DNA of 64,000 nt from positions 496,001 through 560,000 of the forward strand of contig NZ_JADWYR010000002.1 in assembly GCF_015831355.1 (NCBI RefSeq), read 5' to 3'. The stretch comes from Panacibacter microcysteis (GTDB taxonomy: Bacteria; Bacteroidota; Bacteroidia; Chitinophagales; Chitinophagaceae). Positions 27,791-36,242 of the stretch are shown one piece after another. How positions within the stretch are numbered: position 1 is the stretch's first letter; every line of letters begins with the position of its first letter. Under the pieces are notes generated by a model that worked only from the letters and a program-made list of their open reading frames with translations, did not search any database and had not been told where the DNA came from. The translations under genes were made by a program, and so were the position numbers.

Positions 27791-27907
27791 AAGCGTTGGT
27801 TGTGGTGGCCGCTGCACAAATAATAAGCGTAGTGCTGAATATATTTTGAGACAATGACGTTGCGCCGCCGGGTGAATACATCGCTGCAGTCGCCATAACA
27901 ACCGAGC

Positions 27908-27927
27908 GTACAAGTGAGTGACACAAC
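27908..27927 (+). repeat. Dispersed intergenic repeat copy 12, subtype A
   Basis: Perfect core. Flanks CGCTGCAGTCGCCATAACAA and CGATGCCATAAAAAACTACA are almost identical to those of the copy at 62541, giving a ~75-bp match. Confidence 0.92.
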
Positions 27928-28019
27928 AGTCGATGCCATAAAAAACTACAGCCGGCATCCCCAAAAAAACTGCCTTACATCATCAACAACGCTCAAAGTA
28001 TTTGCTTACTTTGACAGCT

Positions 28020-29993
28020 ATGAAATGCATCATTTTTTCTATAGTAACCGTACTTTTTGCCGCCGGCGTTTTTGCGCAATACGATGTGTGCATATATGGT
28101 GGTACATCAGCCGGCGTAATTGCCGCATACACAGCGGCCAGGCAAAACAAGAAAGTGATATTGATCGAACCCGGCAAACACCCCGGTGGCCTCAGTTCCG
28201 GCGGATTGGGTTATACCGACATTGGCAACAAATACGTGGTTACCGGCCTTGCAAGAGATTTTTACAGGCGCCTGGGCAAACACTACGGCAAGTTTGAGAC
28301 ATGGATCTTTGAACCGCATGTGGCAGAACAGATCTTTAACGATTACATCAGGGAAGCAAATGTGCCGGTACTATACGGGTATCGTATTACCGGTGCACTA
28401 AAACAAAACAACGCAATACAAAGCATCACGATTGAAAATGCTTTTATGCCTGCCGCTGCAACAAACAAAACGATCACCGCCAAAATGTTTATTGACTGCA
28501 GTTACGAAGGAGACCTGATGGCAAAAGCAGGCGTGCGCTACACCGTAGGCAGGGAAGACAACAAAACATACAACGAAACCTGGAACGGTATACAGTTGCT
28601 GGATAAACACCAGTTTCCTGATGGCGTAGACCCGTATAAAATTGCAGGAGACAGCACCAGCGGGCTTTTGTGGGGCATCAGTAGCAACAGCTTGTTGCCA
28701 AACGGTACAGGCAATGCGATGGTGCAAACATATAATTACCGCATATGCCTTACAAACAATGCAGCCAACAGGATTGATATTACGGCACCTGCCGGTTATG
28801 ACCCTTCAAATTACGAGTTACTGCTGCGGTATATAGCCATCTTTAAACCAAAGGAACTGAATGACCGTGTGCTGAAGATTGACATAATGCCCAATAATAA
28901 AACCGATATCAACAATAACGGGCCTTTCTCTACAGATTATATTGGCATGAACCACGCTTACCCGGATGCTGATTATAAAACACGCCAGCAAATACTGAAA
29001 GACCAGTTACTGTATACACAGGGTCTGCTGTATTTTATTGGTCACGATCCGCGTATGCCTGCACACCTGCGTAATGAGATGCTGCAGTGGGGCTATCCTA
29101 AAGATGAATACACAGACAATAACAACTTTACACCGCAGGCATATGTACGCGAAAGCAGGCGCATGATTGGCGCTTATGTAATGACGCAACATAACTGTGA
29201 AGGACGGGAAGTAATAACCGATGGTGCAGGCATGGCTGCATACACCATGGACTCGCACAACTGCCAGCGGCTGGTGGTAAATGGTATGGTGAAAAATGAA
29301 GGCGATGTGCAGGTAGGCGGCTTTGGGCCATACCCGGTATCGTACCGCGCTTTGGTGCCAAAGCCTGAAGAATGTACCAACCTGCTTGTACCCGTTTGTT
29401 TAAGTGCCAGCCATATTGCATACGGTTCTATACGTATGGAGCCTGTGTTTATGGTGTTGGCACAATCCGGTGCTGCCGCGGCTTGTATGGCTATTGACAA
29501 TAACACCACGGTGCAGCAGGTAGACGTAAAAAAACTGCAGGCATTACTTGCGCAAAACCCGCTTATGGATGGTAGTGTGGCCGAAATATTGGTTGATGAT
29601 AATGATGCTGCGCATGTTAAAATTTCAGGAGCGCACGTGGTAAAGCAAAACGGTGGCTATGGCACCACATGGATTATGCTACCGCAGGCAGCGCAGCCGG
29701 CATCAGTTGTGTATACACCTTCGGTACAACATGCGGGTAACTACGCTATCTATGCTTATGTGCCCGTGGCCGGGCAGGCATCAACATTTTTACGTTATCA
29801 ATTGAATAATGACAAAGGCACGAAGATTACCGTGCGTACGCCAACGAAAGCTGAGGGGCAGACAAGTGGTGAATGGGTTTTACTTGGCACGCATTATCTG
29901 CCCAAAGGAAATAATACGTCTGTTACACTTACTGCAAAAGGCGCCGATGGAACTGTAGCTGCAGATGCTTTGTTATTTGTGCCGGCGAAATAG
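28020..29993 (+). CDS. Secreted FAD-dependent oxidoreductase with golvesin-like C-terminal domain
   Basis: 657 residues from the ATG at 28020 (MKCIIFSIVTVLFAAGVFAQ is a signal peptide; an upstream in-frame ATG adds six residues). The mature protein starts with a Rossmann FAD site, YGGTSAGVIAAYTAARQ and VILIEPGKHPGGLSSGGLGY, as in the FAD_oxidored (PF12831-type) family; CSYEGDLMAKAG and NCEGREVITDGAGM follow. Residues ~535-655 form a separate beta-rich domain (GYGTTWIML ... GEWVLLGTHYLPKGNN ... VAADALLFVP) with the look of golvesin/Xly carbohydrate-binding domains. Exported flavoenzymes of this type in Bacteroidota sit in polysaccharide pathways, but the substrate is not assigned. Confidence 0.88.
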   Translation: MKCIIFSIVTVLFAAGVFAQYDVCIYGGTSAGVIAAYTAARQNKKVILIEPGKHPGGLSSGGLGYTDIGNKYVVTGLARDFYRRLGKHYGKFETWIFEPHVAEQIFNDYIREANVPVLYGYRITGALKQNNAIQSITIENAFMPAAATNKTITAKMFIDCSYEGDLMAKAGVRYTVGREDNKTYNETWNGIQLLDKHQFPDGVDPYKIAGDSTSGLLWGISSNSLLPNGTGNAMVQTYNYRICLTNNAANRIDITAPAGYDPSNYELLLRYIAIFKPKELNDRVLKIDIMPNNKTDINNNGPFSTDYIGMNHAYPDADYKTRQQILKDQLLYTQGLLYFIGHDPRMPAHLRNEMLQWGYPKDEYTDNNNFTPQAYVRESRRMIGAYVMTQHNCEGREVITDGAGMAAYTMDSHNCQRLVVNGMVKNEGDVQVGGFGPYPVSYRALVPKPEECTNLLVPVCLSASHIAYGSIRMEPVFMVLAQSGAAAACMAIDNNTTVQQVDVKKLQALLAQNPLMDGSVAEILVDDNDAAHVKISGAHVVKQNGGYGTTWIMLPQAAQPASVVYTPSVQHAGNYAIYAYVPVAGQASTFLRYQLNNDKGTKITVRTPTKAEGQTSGEWVLLGTHYLPKGNNTSVTLTAKGADGTVAADALLFVPAK

Positions 29994-30038
29994 TTAAGAT
30001 TTTAAACCAGGTGCAAGAACAATGATACCTGTAAAGGA

Positions 30039-30062
30039 ACAGGCCGCGTTGCTGCGGCCTGT
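30039..30062. terminator. Hairpin between convergent genes
   Basis: ACAGGCCGC/GCGGCCTGT, a perfect 9-bp stem with loop GTTGCT, 46 bp after the FAD gene stop and 9 bp past the stop of the small minus-strand gene. Only a weak T-tract on either side. Confidence 0.6.
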
Positions 30063-30070
30063 GTACATTG

Positions 30071-30265
30071 CTATCCTCCTTCACCGTCTGTTATCTCACT
30101 CCCCACATTGTCTGTTGCTGCGTCATGTTCATCCGGCGTAAGCTCCTCAATCTTTTCCTGTATGTTGGCATTTGCTGCCGGGTTCGGATTTACGGCCGTG
30201 TGTGTTGCCTGCTCATCACTTACCGCGTTATTGTTGTTTACCTGTTCTTTGTTATTGTCATGCAT
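30071..30265 (-). CDS. Small acidic Asn/Ala-rich hypothetical protein
   Basis: 64 residues, low complexity: an Asn-rich N-terminal half (KEQVNNNNAVSDEQ) and an acidic C-terminal half (KIEELTPDEHDAATDN). No signal or membrane segment, so likely a soluble disordered protein. It resembles the small disordered proteins common in this phylum but matches no family I know. It ends at a hairpin shared with the convergent FAD gene, which supports it being transcribed. The 617-bp region 30266-30882 upstream holds two repeat copies and no gene. Confidence 0.5.
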   Translation of the reverse strand: MHDNNKEQVNNNNAVSDEQATHTAVNPNPAANANIQEKIEELTPDEHDAATDNVGSEITDGEGG

Positions 30266-30507
30266 ATAAAAACGTTTAAATCGTATTGCCTTATGTTGCC
30301 GGCTTCACTGCTATGGTAACAATGATTGAGCCACAGCTATATTTATACAAAAACAGTAAGCGTTGCACCACGCCGGGCAGCGATTGTGTGAAACAGTGAG
30401 GTATTAATTGCTGCATGCATGCAACAGGTAGCGTATTATACACCCGCCTTTTAAATTTGAGAAGCAAGACATGTGTTAGTCAGCTGTAGTTCATGTGGCA
30501 TCGCCTG

Positions 30508-30527
30508 TTGCCACGCTCGGTTCAACG
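30508..30527 (-). repeat. Dispersed intergenic repeat copy 13 (core decayed)
   Basis: The core reads GTTGCCACGCTCGGTTCAAC and fits neither subtype, but the flanks GTGGCATCGCCT and CGTTCCGTTTTACATGGCAG are those of the element. Confidence 0.65.
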
Positions 30528-30691
30528 TTCCGTTTTACATGGCAGCTGCAGCGTTTTGTTTTATGCTATGCAGCTTTAAAGTCGGCCAGCAATATTTGTG
30601 ATACAGAATACTGAAAGTATAGTAACAGCAATGTTAAGCACCTGCTTGTGAAATGAAGGAAGGCCGCACTATGTTGCAAAGCGAACCAGCC

Positions 30692-30711
30692 GTACAAGTG
30701 AGTGACACAAC
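30692..30711 (+). repeat. Dispersed intergenic repeat copy 14, subtype A
   Basis: Perfect core, facing the VOC gene start; forms an inverted pair with copy 13, 164 bp apart. Confidence 0.9.
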
Positions 30712-30842
30712 CAAAGCCGATAGCAGCAATGCAGTTAAGTACAGCATTTTTCAATTTTGTGAGGGTTAACGGGCTGCCAGCTATTGCGCAGTTGACCTCT
30801 ATATTGCCGCAATTAACCCGGGCGGTTCTTTGGCGAACAAAC

Positions 30843-30850
30843 TAATTTTG
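30843..30850 (+). promoter_or_regulatory. Bacteroidota-type -7 box upstream of the VOC gene
   Basis: TAATTTTG fits TAnnTTTG and lies 33 bp before the ATG at 30883. No good TTTG is found at the -33 distance. Confidence 0.4.
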
Positions 30851-30882
30851 ACGATCATTTTTATACACACTAAAAGAATGTT

Positions 30883-31269
30883 ATGCATACAAAAAAGATA
30901 TGGGCAAACTTTGCAGTTGCTGACCTTGCAAGAACAACCGCTTTTTATACAGCATTGGGTTTTCGGCCAAATGGCGTATCAAAAGACTTAACCAGTTTCC
31001 TGGTGGGCGATGATGATTTTGTAATCCATTTCTTTTTAAAAGAGGTATTACAGTCAAACATCGGTGGTGAGATTGCTGACCTGGAAAAAGGCAACGAGAT
31101 CATTTTTACCCTTTCTGCTAATAGTATAGCAGAAGTGCATGAATGGGCCGAAGCAGTTAGAAATGCCGGCGGGCAAATGGTTACAGAGCCGGCTGCTTTT
31201 GGCGAAGGTTATTATGGGTTTGTTTTCGCTGATCCTGACGGCCATAAATTCAATATCTTTCATATGTAA
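30883..31269 (+). CDS. VOC-family (glyoxalase-like) protein
   Basis: 128 residues, one vicinal-oxygen-chelate domain (two beta-alpha-beta-beta-beta modules): WANFAVADLARTTAFYTALGF at the start and GFVFADPDGHKFNIFHM at the end. Such small VOC proteins dimerise to form a metal site; this subgroup is annotated as glyoxalase or bleomycin-resistance-like without proven substrate. Followed 28 bp later by a second VOC gene and then an overlapping AraC regulator, so the three form a unit. Confidence 0.9.
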   Translation: MHTKKIWANFAVADLARTTAFYTALGFRPNGVSKDLTSFLVGDDDFVIHFFLKEVLQSNIGGEIADLEKGNEIIFTLSANSIAEVHEWAEAVRNAGGQMVTEPAAFGEGYYGFVFADPDGHKFNIFHM

Positions 31270-31297
31270 AGATGTTTAGCCCGCGCTTATTATAACA

Positions 31298-31687
31298 ATG
31301 AAAAAGTTGAGCCCCATTTTATGGACAAAAGACCTGGATGCCACGATCTGGTTTTACGAAACTGTGTTGGGCTTTAAAGGCGTTGGTAATTTCCCGGGCT
31401 TTGTTTCCTTAACAAGGGATGAGGTAGAACTCATGTTCATCGTGCCGCAGGATGATCGTACAGCATGCGATACAGGTGACGAAACAGGCTTTTTTCGAAA
31501 ACCTGTGTTAACCGGTAGTATTTTTATAACGACCGATCATGTTGATGAACTATGGGAAGCAGTCAAAGATGTGGCTGTAATAAAAACAACAATCGCAAAC
31601 AGAGCCTACAAGATGCGTGACTTTTCCATCCTGGATAATAACGGTTACGAGCTTGTTTTTGGAAAAGATATCAGCAATGAGATTTGA
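31298..31687 (+). CDS. VOC-family protein, second of a tandem pair
   Basis: 129 residues, again a single VOC domain: LSPILWTKDLDATIWFYETVLGF and MRDFSILDNNGYELVFGKDI. It is only distantly similar to the upstream copy, so the pair may form a heterodimer or act on different ligands. Its last 11 bases overlap the start of the AraC gene, indicating translational coupling. Confidence 0.9.
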   Translation: MKKLSPILWTKDLDATIWFYETVLGFKGVGNFPGFVSLTRDEVELMFIVPQDDRTACDTGDETGFFRKPVLTGSIFITTDHVDELWEAVKDVAVIKTTIANRAYKMRDFSILDNNGYELVFGKDISNEI

Positions 31688-32441
31688 GCAGTTTTTACCG
31701 GCAGCGCATTTAAAACCTTACATCAGGTACTACGTGGTATCAGAAAACCCGGCAGCACATACCTACAAAGTATTGCCTGCTGCCGGTATGGTCATCGGTT
31801 TTCAATACAACGGGCAGCTTGCAGTTATGGAAGATCATACACCAACATTCCTGGCTTCTGCAGGCATTACAGGTATTGCAGACCGGTACAGGATATTTGC
31901 ACATGCCGGTAGCATAGGCACCATCCTGGTCTATTTTACAGTAACCGGTTTTGCCCATTTTGCAAATGCGCCTGCCAATGAATTGTTTAACCTGCAGGTA
32001 TCGCTGGAAAATATTTTTCACCGGCAAAAGATCGATGATGTAAAAGAGAAACTGGCGCAGGCAAAAACAACTGTTCAGCGCATCCGGGTGGTGGAGCAGT
32101 TTTTACTGGCGGAACTAAAAGAGAAAGCGCACGATAAACTTATTATGGAAGCTGTTCGCATGATCTACGATTCAAAGGGTGCAATTAAAATCAGTCAACT
32201 ACACCGCAGGCTGTACATCAGCCAGAGCCCTTTTGAAAAAAGGTTTCGAAAACTTGTAGGCACCACACCAAAAAAGTTTGCTTCTATTGTACGGTTTAAT
32301 ACAGTGTTGAAAGCACTCGGCAGTGCTAAATCGCTAAGCGACATCTGCTATGAAAACAATTTTTTCGACCAGGCGCATTTTATAAAAGACTTCCGCCAAT
32401 TTACCGGTGATACACCTGAAGCTTTTAAACGGTTGCAGTAA
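31677..32441 (+). CDS. AraC-family transcriptional regulator
   Basis: 254 residues from the ATG at 31677 (MRFEQFLPAAHLKPYIRYY); a longer in-frame start at 31617 would lie deep in the VOC gene. The N-terminal domain has the DUF6597/cupin-like pattern PAAHLKPYIRYYVV common in Bacteroidota AraC proteins. The C-terminal two helix-turn-helix motifs are ISQLHRRLYISQSPFEKRFRK and LSDICYENNFFDQAHFIKDF, ending FTGDTPEAFKRL. It probably controls the VOC pair it overlaps, sensing a small molecule. Confidence 0.92.
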   Translation: MRFEQFLPAAHLKPYIRYYVVSENPAAHTYKVLPAAGMVIGFQYNGQLAVMEDHTPTFLASAGITGIADRYRIFAHAGSIGTILVYFTVTGFAHFANAPANELFNLQVSLENIFHRQKIDDVKEKLAQAKTTVQRIRVVEQFLLAELKEKAHDKLIMEAVRMIYDSKGAIKISQLHRRLYISQSPFEKRFRKLVGTTPKKFASIVRFNTVLKALGSAKSLSDICYENNFFDQAHFIKDFRQFTGDTPEAFKRLQ

Positions 32442-32469
32442 ATAAACGATTTTTTACAATTGCAACTGT

Positions 32470-32477
32470 TACGTTTG
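32470..32477 (+). promoter_or_regulatory. Bacteroidota-type -7 box upstream of the DUF1398 gene
   Basis: TACGTTTG fits TAnnTTTG exactly and lies 38 bp before the ATG at 32516. Confidence 0.45.
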
Positions 32478-32515
32478 CTCCACTTTTGCGCTATTAATAC
32501 AACAAAATTTTCAGC

Positions 32516-32905
32516 ATGTTTACAGTGGAGCAAATTAAAGCGGCGCACAGCCTCGTAAAATCCGGCGAAGACTTTCCGGGTTACATTAAAACCATTAAAC
32601 AATTGGGTGTTACAGCATTTGAAACATGGGTAGAAGACAGCCATACACTTTACATGGGTGCAAACAATTATCAAACACAATCAGCGCCAATGTACACAGC
32701 ATTGGTTATTGCAGATGTGTATAACCAACCAGCCTTTGAAGCGGCGCTAAAGGCCCACCAGCAGGGTAAAACCGGTTATGTTGATTTTTGTAAGGACTGC
32801 GCAGTGAATGGCGTTGAAAAGTGGTTTGTATGTTTACATGCTATGACCTGCTCGTATTATAACAGGAAAGGTAATGAAGTGCTGGTTGAGAAAATACCTG
32901 CGTAA
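32516..32905 (+). CDS. DUF1398 family protein
   Basis: 129 residues, full length for DUF1398 (YbcV-like). Typical segments are FTVEQIKAAHSLVKSGEDFP, YIKTIKQLGVTAFETWVEDSHT, HQQGKTGYVDFCKDCA and GVEKWFVCLHAMTCSYY. Small soluble protein of unknown function. It has its own promoter box in the short gap behind the AraC gene. Confidence 0.85.
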   Translation: MFTVEQIKAAHSLVKSGEDFPGYIKTIKQLGVTAFETWVEDSHTLYMGANNYQTQSAPMYTALVIADVYNQPAFEAALKAHQQGKTGYVDFCKDCAVNGVEKWFVCLHAMTCSYYNRKGNEVLVEKIPA

Positions 32906-33044
32906 TGAAATGACTGCCAGTCGTGGTTTTCATACATAAAAATCACCGGGCATTTGGATGACCTGCTGTTGTTTTGCCTGGCTATACCGGCACGATGCAG
33001 TCTTTTACGCATTTGGCAGATCATTTGCAATCAGCAGCATTATT

Positions 33045-34139
33045 ATGAAACTCTTTAAGTGCACCAACTGCAACCAGCCCGTATATTTCGAAAATACCTT
33101 TTGCAACAACTGTAATGCGCCGCTGGGTTTTGTGGCAGAAAAGCTGCAACCCGTAGCACTTACTGTGGAAAATAATGGCCTTTTGTCTTTCACCCACAAA
33201 AGGAAAAAAATGGTTTTCAGGTATTGTAACAATCATCAACACAATGTTTGTAACTGGCTGGTGCCTGCCGATAGCCTAACAGGTTTTTGTACGGCCTGCG
33301 AGCTGAACCGCACCATTCCTGATATTACGCAGCCTCAGTTACAGGAACGCTGGCGCACCATCGAAGTAGCCAAACACCGGCTCGTATACCAGCTTTTAAG
33401 CATGAAACTACCGGTTTACAACAAACTCGTCAATGATGCTACCGGTTTGGTGTTTGATTTCAAAGCAGATGAATCAACGAATGATAACGAACGGGTAATG
33501 ACCGGCCACGACAATGGTGTAATTACACTTAACATTGCCGAAGCAGACGATATAGAGCGGGAAATGGCAAGAAAACAAATGGATGAAATTTACAGAACGG
33601 TACTCGGTCATTTTCGTCACGAAATCGGCCATTATTACTGGGACAGGCTTATTGCAAATACCAGCCACCTGCAAACTTTCAGGACTTTGTTTGGAGATGA
33701 TACACTCGATTACGGCGAGGCGTTGCAGCAACATTACAACGAAGGCGCTCCCGCCAACTGGAACGAACATTATATAAGCGCTTATGCAACCATGCATCCG
33801 TGGGAAGACTGGGCAGAAACATGGGCCCACTACATGCACATCATCGATACGCTTGAAACAGCTTATTCTTTTGGAATGAGTGTGCATCCGCTGGTTGCAG
33901 AATCCCGCAAACTGCATACAGAAATAAAAAAAGACCCCTATTCCATAGAAGATTTTGATACCATTATTCAAACATGGCTGCCACTCACTTTTGCCATGAA
34001 CAGTCTCAATCGCAGTATGGGTTTAAAAGACATTTATCCTTTTGTCATTACACAGTCCGTAAAAGAAAAAATGAGATTCATTCACCGCGTGGTAAGGGAA
34101 AATGCTGCCGTACAAAATTCAGTGGTGCGTGAAGCATGA
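33045..34139 (+). CDS. Zinc-ribbon protein with putative zinc metallopeptidase domain
   Basis: 364 residues from the ATG at 33045; the longer in-frame start at 32958 adds 29 residues unrelated to the family. The N-terminus has a zinc ribbon Cys6/Cys9 and Cys20/Cys23 (CTNC, CNNC), and a second cysteine set lies near residue 65-85 (YCNNHQHNVC ... FCTAC). The main domain carries HEIGH at 192-196 (FRHEIGHYYWDRL), the gluzincin-type zinc motif, with WEDWAETWAHYMH downstream supplying a further Glu. This is the putative zinc-binding metallopeptidase family (PF15887-like). No signal peptide, so it is cytoplasmic. Natural substrate unknown. Confidence 0.85.
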   Translation: MKLFKCTNCNQPVYFENTFCNNCNAPLGFVAEKLQPVALTVENNGLLSFTHKRKKMVFRYCNNHQHNVCNWLVPADSLTGFCTACELNRTIPDITQPQLQERWRTIEVAKHRLVYQLLSMKLPVYNKLVNDATGLVFDFKADESTNDNERVMTGHDNGVITLNIAEADDIEREMARKQMDEIYRTVLGHFRHEIGHYYWDRLIANTSHLQTFRTLFGDDTLDYGEALQQHYNEGAPANWNEHYISAYATMHPWEDWAETWAHYMHIIDTLETAYSFGMSVHPLVAESRKLHTEIKKDPYSIEDFDTIIQTWLPLTFAMNSLNRSMGLKDIYPFVITQSVKEKMRFIHRVVRENAAVQNSVVREA

Positions 34140-34172
34140 TGAGCCGGGCTGCAGCACTGCTATTGAGCTTCC

Positions 34173-34192
34173 GTTGCGTCGCACTCTTGTAC
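34173..34192 (-). repeat. Dispersed intergenic repeat copy 15, subtype B
   Basis: Perfect core preceded by TATTGAGCTTCC. It lies between convergent stops. Confidence 0.92.
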
Positions 34193-34256
34193 GGTTTAAG
34201 CATTATTGGGCAAAGCGAAGACCTCAGCGAAAGCTGTTATGAACGTTTCGCTCTAT

Positions 34257-35222
34257 TCAAATCAGCCCGATCATCCGGGAGTGTTCAATAGCTTCAGGGC
34301 TGCCTGTATAGAAGCAGGTTTTTACACCCCGCTGTTCCATGCCGGCCAGTATCTCCTGCGTTTCCTGCACTTTTTCCTTGTGTACGTTCCTGATGTAAAC
34401 GGCATACACATTTCCCGGGAAGCCTTCAGTAACTGCCGCATAGATAGATGGGTCTTTTTGGGAATTATCGCCCAGTAATACAAACTGCTGGTTGGGAAAT
34501 GTTTTAATGATCCTGGCTATACGCATAAACTTCCCTTCATGTTTTGTTTTGCCGGTTTTTACCAGTTCGTGCAGCTTCTTTATGGCATTCAGTAAAAATG
34601 CGCCTTTAGGCAAACCGTTGAATGCAAAGAATTCATTCAGGTAATCATACAGGTTCCACTCGCTGCTCGATACATAGAAGAAAGGGTTGGGCACCGCATC
34701 TTGCCTGTTTGCTTTTGCAAGCAGGTTATAATGTGCTACCACATCTTCAAAAGGTTTTCGCGTGTGCGGATTTTTACTCAGCAAAACCCTCAGCCTTTTG
34801 ATCACCGTGGCGGAGTGAGATACCAGGATGGTGTCGTCTATATCTGAAATGAACACATGCTGGGCAATGTGTGGAATAAATATTTTGCCCTCACCGGTAG
34901 CCAGCAGGCTGTTACCTGTGCCGGTAGCTTCTACGCTTACGGTGTGCCAGCCTGCAGGCGTTGAAGTTTCAGATTGCCATTCAAAGCGAAAGAAGCCATC
35001 TTTAGCGGTAGTCGTTTCGTACCACGTATTGTTCCATTGCAGCCGCACTTTTATACCGCCAACAGGCTTTACCACGAACAGCTTTACCAGTTGCACCATA
35101 TTTTTGAGCACGCTATTTGTAAATGTTTGTTGCTGGCTTTTGCTGGCTTCAAGTACATGCCCAAAAACAATCAGGTCGTTTTCGTGTCCGTAGCCGTGAT
35201 AAACTTTTATTTCCATTATCAA
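34257..35222 (-). CDS. App1-type phosphatidate phosphatase (DUF2183)
   Basis: 321 residues. The central motif FISDIDDTILVSHSA is the DxDxT nucleophile motif of the HAD-like App1 catalytic domain; FFYVSSSEWNLYDYLNEFF and VLLGDNSQKDPSIYA supply the later HAD motifs. The N-terminal ~120 residues form a beta-sandwich (KVYHGYGHENDLIVFGHVLE). App1 enzymes dephosphorylate phosphatidate to diacylglycerol. The divergent neighbour is a diacylglycerol-kinase-like protein, which does the opposite reaction; the starts are only 29 bp apart. ATG at 35216 is an alternative start. Confidence 0.9.
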   Translation of the reverse strand: MIMEIKVYHGYGHENDLIVFGHVLEASKSQQQTFTNSVLKNMVQLVKLFVVKPVGGIKVRLQWNNTWYETTTAKDGFFRFEWQSETSTPAGWHTVSVEATGTGNSLLATGEGKIFIPHIAQHVFISDIDDTILVSHSATVIKRLRVLLSKNPHTRKPFEDVVAHYNLLAKANRQDAVPNPFFYVSSSEWNLYDYLNEFFAFNGLPKGAFLLNAIKKLHELVKTGKTKHEGKFMRIARIIKTFPNQQFVLLGDNSQKDPSIYAAVTEGFPGNVYAVYIRNVHKEKVQETQEILAGMEQRGVKTCFYTGSPEAIEHSRMIGLI

Positions 35223-35251
35223 TATCGTTCTTAAAAGATGCCGTTTATATT

Positions 35252-36136
35252 ATGCAACAAAAGGAAGCTTTAAAATTGTTGTTCGTTGTCAACAATAACT
35301 CCGGTTCCAATAACGAAGACTGGCAAACAACCATTGAAACTTTCTTTGCTGCAACACCACACCATTTATTTTTTTTCGAGTTAAAAGAAGATTGTAAAGT
35401 AACCTCTATACAGGAGTATATAAAAAAAATAGTGCCAGACAGGGTAGTTGCTGTTGGCGGTGATGGAACGGTTAAGCTTGTAGCTGAGTGTATTACAGAA
35501 AACAAGGTTCCGCTGGCAATAGTTCCTGCAGGTTCTGCAAATGGTATGGCCAAAGAGTTCAATATACCTGATGTAGAAACTGCTTTGCAAAATATTACTG
35601 AAGGGGAGGTGCACGAAATTCATCTTATAAAAGTGAATGACGAATTATGCATTCACCTGAGCGATATAGGTTTCAACGCGTACATGATCAGGAAGTTTGA
35701 AACACTTGATTCACGCGGTATGTGGGGCTATGTAAAAGCCTGCTGGAGTGTTTTTATGCATCGGAAAAAAATGGAAGTGGAATTAAAGATGCCATCGTCT
35801 ACGCAGCGTAAAAGTGCAGAAATGGTGGTGCTTGCCAACGCTACGCGTTATGGTACCGGCGCATTGATAAACCCCGGCGGCAGCCTGGAAGATGATTTAT
35901 TCGAAATCATTGTGATCAAACAGTTTTCCGTGCGTGAAATTTTTAAAATGATGTTTACGCATTCACCATATGATCCGGCAAAAACAGAGGTACACCAGGT
36001 AAAAGACATTCATATACAATCGAGGCGGCCGGTACATTTCCAGGTAGATGGCGAGTACCTTGGTAAGGTAAATGAAATACAGGCCACGGTTTTACCAAAA
36101 GCCATTCATGTTATTATACCTGCTGCGCAACCATAA
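35252..36136 (+). CDS. Diacylglycerol/sphingosine kinase-family lipid kinase
   Basis: 294 residues from the ATG at 35252; the longer frame from 35123 would overlap the divergent phosphatase gene by 100 bp. The nucleotide-binding signature GGDGT is at 69-73 (VVAVGGDGTVKLVAE), followed by LAIVPAGSANGMAKEF, and the C-terminal beta-sandwich has VHFQVDGEYLG. The family phosphorylates diacylglycerol or related lipids in the cytoplasm at the membrane. Its position opposite an App1 phosphatase suggests balanced phosphatidate and diacylglycerol turnover. Confidence 0.9.
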   Translation: MQQKEALKLLFVVNNNSGSNNEDWQTTIETFFAATPHHLFFFELKEDCKVTSIQEYIKKIVPDRVVAVGGDGTVKLVAECITENKVPLAIVPAGSANGMAKEFNIPDVETALQNITEGEVHEIHLIKVNDELCIHLSDIGFNAYMIRKFETLDSRGMWGYVKACWSVFMHRKKMEVELKMPSSTQRKSAEMVVLANATRYGTGALINPGGSLEDDLFEIIVIKQFSVREIFKMMFTHSPYDPAKTEVHQVKDIHIQSRRPVHFQVDGEYLGKVNEIQATVLPKAIHVIIPAAQP

Positions 36137-36183
36137 GCAATCATTCGCTTTGGTCTTCGCGTTTGCTGAATAATGTGCCGGGC

Positions 36184-36203
36184 GTACAAGAGTGCGACGC
36201 AAC
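36184..36203 (+). repeat. Dispersed intergenic repeat copy 16, subtype B
   Basis: Perfect core GTACAAGAGTGCGACGCAAC; CAAC end faces the transglutaminase stop 40 bp away. Confidence 0.92.
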
Positions 36204-36242
36204 AAAAGCTACATTCTTATTCAACTGCCGGGTACCAAAAAA

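Noticed and set aside
27662-28297. Small frames such as MSDTTVDAIKNY, MASTVVSLTCT and MCHSLVRSV in intergenic DNA
   Set aside because: The same peptides recur at each copy of the repeat in several frames (also at 55044, 58299, 62350); they are translations of the element, not genes.
31617-31676. Longer start for the AraC regulator
   Set aside because: It lies well inside the VOC gene; family homology starts at MRFEQFLPA (31677).
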